NCBI RefSeq assembly: GCF_002242805.1
Contig: NZ_MCGQ01000023.1
Location: 421 to 64,420 of the forward strand
Source of the DNA: Streptomyces diastatochromogenes
GTDB taxonomy: Bacteria; Actinomycetota; Actinomycetes; Streptomycetales; Streptomycetaceae
Direction: 5' to 3'
Length of the DNA: 64,000 bases
Part shown: positions 62,354 through 64,000 of the stretch, piece by piece
How the letters are laid out: every line of letters begins with the position of its first letter
Numbering within the stretch: position 1 is the first letter of the stretch
Position numbers and translations under genes: made by a program
The notes under the pieces: generated by a model
What the model was told of the DNA's origin: nothing
Databases searched by the model: none
What the model saw: only the letters and a program-made list of their open reading frames with translations

Positions 62354-63678
62354 CACCGGCCCGCCGCACCGCCGGCCTGAGCCGCCGTCACTTCGCGCTC
62401 GCGCTCCCCTCGGCGCTGCTCGCCTCCGGATGCGCCGCGCCGCACCAGGGCATCGGGCGGCCCGGGGATCCGATCGTCCTCACCCTGCTCTCCCACTACG
62501 CGAGCGGGGAGCTCAAGGAGGCCCTGCAGGGCCCGGTCAATGAATGGAACGCCACGCACGACCTGGTAAAGGTGCGGACGAAAGCGGTCGAGTTCACGGA
62601 CCTGCTGACCACGTTGATGGTCCGACAGGCCGCGGGCCAGGGCGCCGACATCGTCCACCCGTACTGCCTGTGGAACGGCCAGCTCGTCCGGGCCGGCGTC
62701 CTGCGGCCCGCTCCGCCCGAGCACGCCGAGGAGATCACGCGCGGCTACGGCAAGGCCGCGGTCGGCTCCGCGTCGGTCGGGGGCAAGGTCTACGGCTACC
62801 CCACCGAGGTACAGACGTACGCCCTCTACTACAACAAGCGGCTGCTGCGCGAGGCCGGCGTCGACGGCCCTCCGCGCACCTGGCGGGAGCTGGAGGAGAC
62901 GGCCTACCGCACCACCAGGCGGGACCAGTACGGCAACACGCTGGTCCAGGGGTTCGGTCTTTCGACGTACGACGACTCCACCACCGTCGGCCAGACCCTC
63001 GCCCTGCTCAACGCCGCCGGCGGAACCTTCGTCTCCACGGACGGCAGGACCACCGCCATCGACTCGCCGGCCGGCCGGGCCGTGTTCGATCTGGAGCACC
63101 ACCTCGTCGCCAAGGGTGCGAGCGCCCCCGGCGTCAACGTCTACCAGGCGTTCCCGTCCGGGCAGGTGGCCATGGTGGTCAGCGCCGGGTGGTGGACCAC
63201 GAGCCTGAAGACGCTGATGGGCAAGGCCTACCGCGATGTCGGCGTCGCGCCCGTGCCCGTCCCCGAGGCGCACGGCAAGCGCGCCACGCTCTCCACCGGC
63301 TTCATGCTGGGCGTCAACGCAGCGTGCCGGCACCCGCGCGAGGCCTGGGAGTTCCTGCGCTGGCTCAACACCGACAGGGTGGGCGTGAAGGGTGCGACAG
63401 CGACCCGGATGAGCGCCTTGCAGGTGTCGGTCGGCTCCCTGACCGGCCGCGCCGACGACATGCGGACGCTCCTGGGCCGTGGCGGCGATCCGAACCTGCG
63501 CCCGTTCCTGGACGCGCTGGCGTACGCGGTACCGGAACCGAACGTGCCGGGCGCGCAGCAGGCCAAATCGCTGCTGCGCAAGAACATCGAGGCGCTGTGG
63601 ACCGGTCAGCAGTCGGTCGACGAGGCCCTGCGCACCACCCGCCGTCAGGTCGACCAGGAGGTGTCGCACTCATGGTGA
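62350..63678 (+). CDS. Sugar ABC transporter substrate-binding lipoprotein
   Basis: The 442-residue extracellular binding protein has a Tat-like signal (LSRRHFALALPSALL) with lipobox LLASGC (lipidated Cys near 28). The mature part shows solute-binding family 1 features: VNEWNATHDLVKVR, YGYPTEVQTYALYYNKRLL, and GQVAMVVSAGWWTTSLKT. It probably delivers an amino sugar or oligosaccharide to the downstream permease. It overlaps both neighbours (4 and 7 bases), so namZ-GNAT-transporter forms one operon. Confidence 0.92.
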   Translation: MTPARRTAGLSRRHFALALPSALLASGCAAPHQGIGRPGDPIVLTLLSHYASGELKEALQGPVNEWNATHDLVKVRTKAVEFTDLLTTLMVRQAAGQGADIVHPYCLWNGQLVRAGVLRPAPPEHAEEITRGYGKAAVGSASVGGKVYGYPTEVQTYALYYNKRLLREAGVDGPPRTWRELEETAYRTTRRDQYGNTLVQGFGLSTYDDSTTVGQTLALLNAAGGTFVSTDGRTTAIDSPAGRAVFDLEHHLVAKGASAPGVNVYQAFPSGQVAMVVSAGWWTTSLKTLMGKAYRDVGVAPVPVPEAHGKRATLSTGFMLGVNAACRHPREAWEFLRWLNTDRVGVKGATATRMSALQVSVGSLTGRADDMRTLLGRGGDPNLRPFLDALAYAVPEPNVPGAQQAKSLLRKNIEALWTGQQSVDEALRTTRRQVDQEVSHSW

Positions 63679-64000
63679 ACGCCACCCTGGCACCGGAGAC
63701 GACCGAGCGGGCGGCGCACGACGACCCCGCCGTCGGCATCCGCGGCCGCGATCGGCACCGGCGCCGCCAGGTGGCCGTCGCCTACCTCTTCCTGGCTCCG
63801 ACGCTGCTGTTCTTCGCGGTCTTCCTGGTCCTGCCGCTCGGCTTCGCACTGCTGCTGTCGATGTCCCGCTGGTCCGGGTTCGCCCTCGGCGACATCGATC
63901 CGGTCGGCCTGGACAACTTCACCGGCCTCTTCGCGGACGGATCGACGTTCCTGGCGCCGATCCTCACCAACACGCTGCTGTTCGCCCTGGGCACCGTGGC
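63672..64000 (+). CDS. Sugar ABC transporter permease (partial)
   Basis: The first 109 codons are present; the gene runs off the right edge. After a charged cytoplasmic N-tail (1-36) comes a first transmembrane helix (AYLFLAPTLLFFAVFLVLPL, about 37-56), followed by SMSRWSG and VGLDNFTGLF, the pattern of MalF/UgpA-type permeases. The ATG overlaps the binding-protein stop by seven bases; GTG one codon later is possible. A second permease and more should follow outside the window. Confidence 0.92.
   Translation, partial: MVNATLAPETTERAAHDDPAVGIRGRDRHRRRQVAVAYLFLAPTLLFFAVFLVLPLGFALLLSMSRWSGFALGDIDPVGLDNFTGLFADGSTFLAPILTNTLLFALGTV

Overview
The window is high-GC DNA that reads as a Streptomyces chromosome. 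Evidence for this: very high third-position GC, an SsgA-like sporulation protein, an NsdA-like differentiation regulator, a DUF397 protein, a PAS/SpoIIE-type PP2C phosphatase, F420-type oxidoreductase, twin-arginine exported enzymes, and rare TTA codons confined to four genes. No rRNA, tRNA, CRISPR array, integrase or insertion sequence was recognised.

Region 1 (1-15747, minus strand) is one end of a polyketide locus. A fatty-acyl-AMP ligase is followed by a 4571-residue two-module type I PKS and then by a gene cut by the window edge. The PKS starts with an ACP, has two KS-AT-DH-KR-ACP modules, and ends in a condensation domain fused to an FkbH-type HAD domain. The simplest reading is that the ligase primes the N-terminal ACP with a carboxylic acid, the modules extend it twice, and the C-FkbH tail joins or releases it with a glycerate-derived unit. 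The ligase has a TTA codon at position 8, and a perfect 20-bp palindrome lies upstream.

Region 2 (16103-28464) is housekeeping and development: a baeRF-type protein, a Gfo/Idh/MocA oxidoreductase, secreted phospholipase C, an SsgA-like protein, a PP2C phosphatase, an NsdA-like protein, an aminoglycoside-phosphotransferase-fold kinase and a secreted amidase.

Region 3 (28719-32089) is a distinctive cassette: a CHAT protease-WD40 fusion, a translationally coupled small protein with a TTA codon, a dispanin-like membrane protein and a DUF2752 membrane protein.

Region 4 (32121-54630) is rich in acyl-CoA metabolism. A crotonase-DUF35-thiolase-thiolase operon diverges from an acyl-CoA synthetase, and a nitronate monooxygenase-ligase-ligase operon lies further on. 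The promoter regions of both share the same inverted repeat (TCTGAY-N5-GTCAGA), so a common TetR-like regulator is likely. Also here are a phenylacetate-CoA ligase with a CGACCGA-N4-TCGGTCG operator, an MFS/CGNR-regulator divergent pair with two AACCGGTT sites, an ArsR regulator, a luciferase-like oxidoreductase and a frameshifted serine hydrolase.

Region 5 (54714-64000) holds a short trypco1-like protein, a phytoene-desaturase-like oxidoreductase, a Ser/Thr kinase fused to eight TPR-like repeats, an MpaB-type oxygenase, and a cell-wall-sugar scavenging set (NamZ-like muramidase, GNAT, sugar-binding lipoprotein, permease cut by the window end) behind its own inverted-repeat operator.
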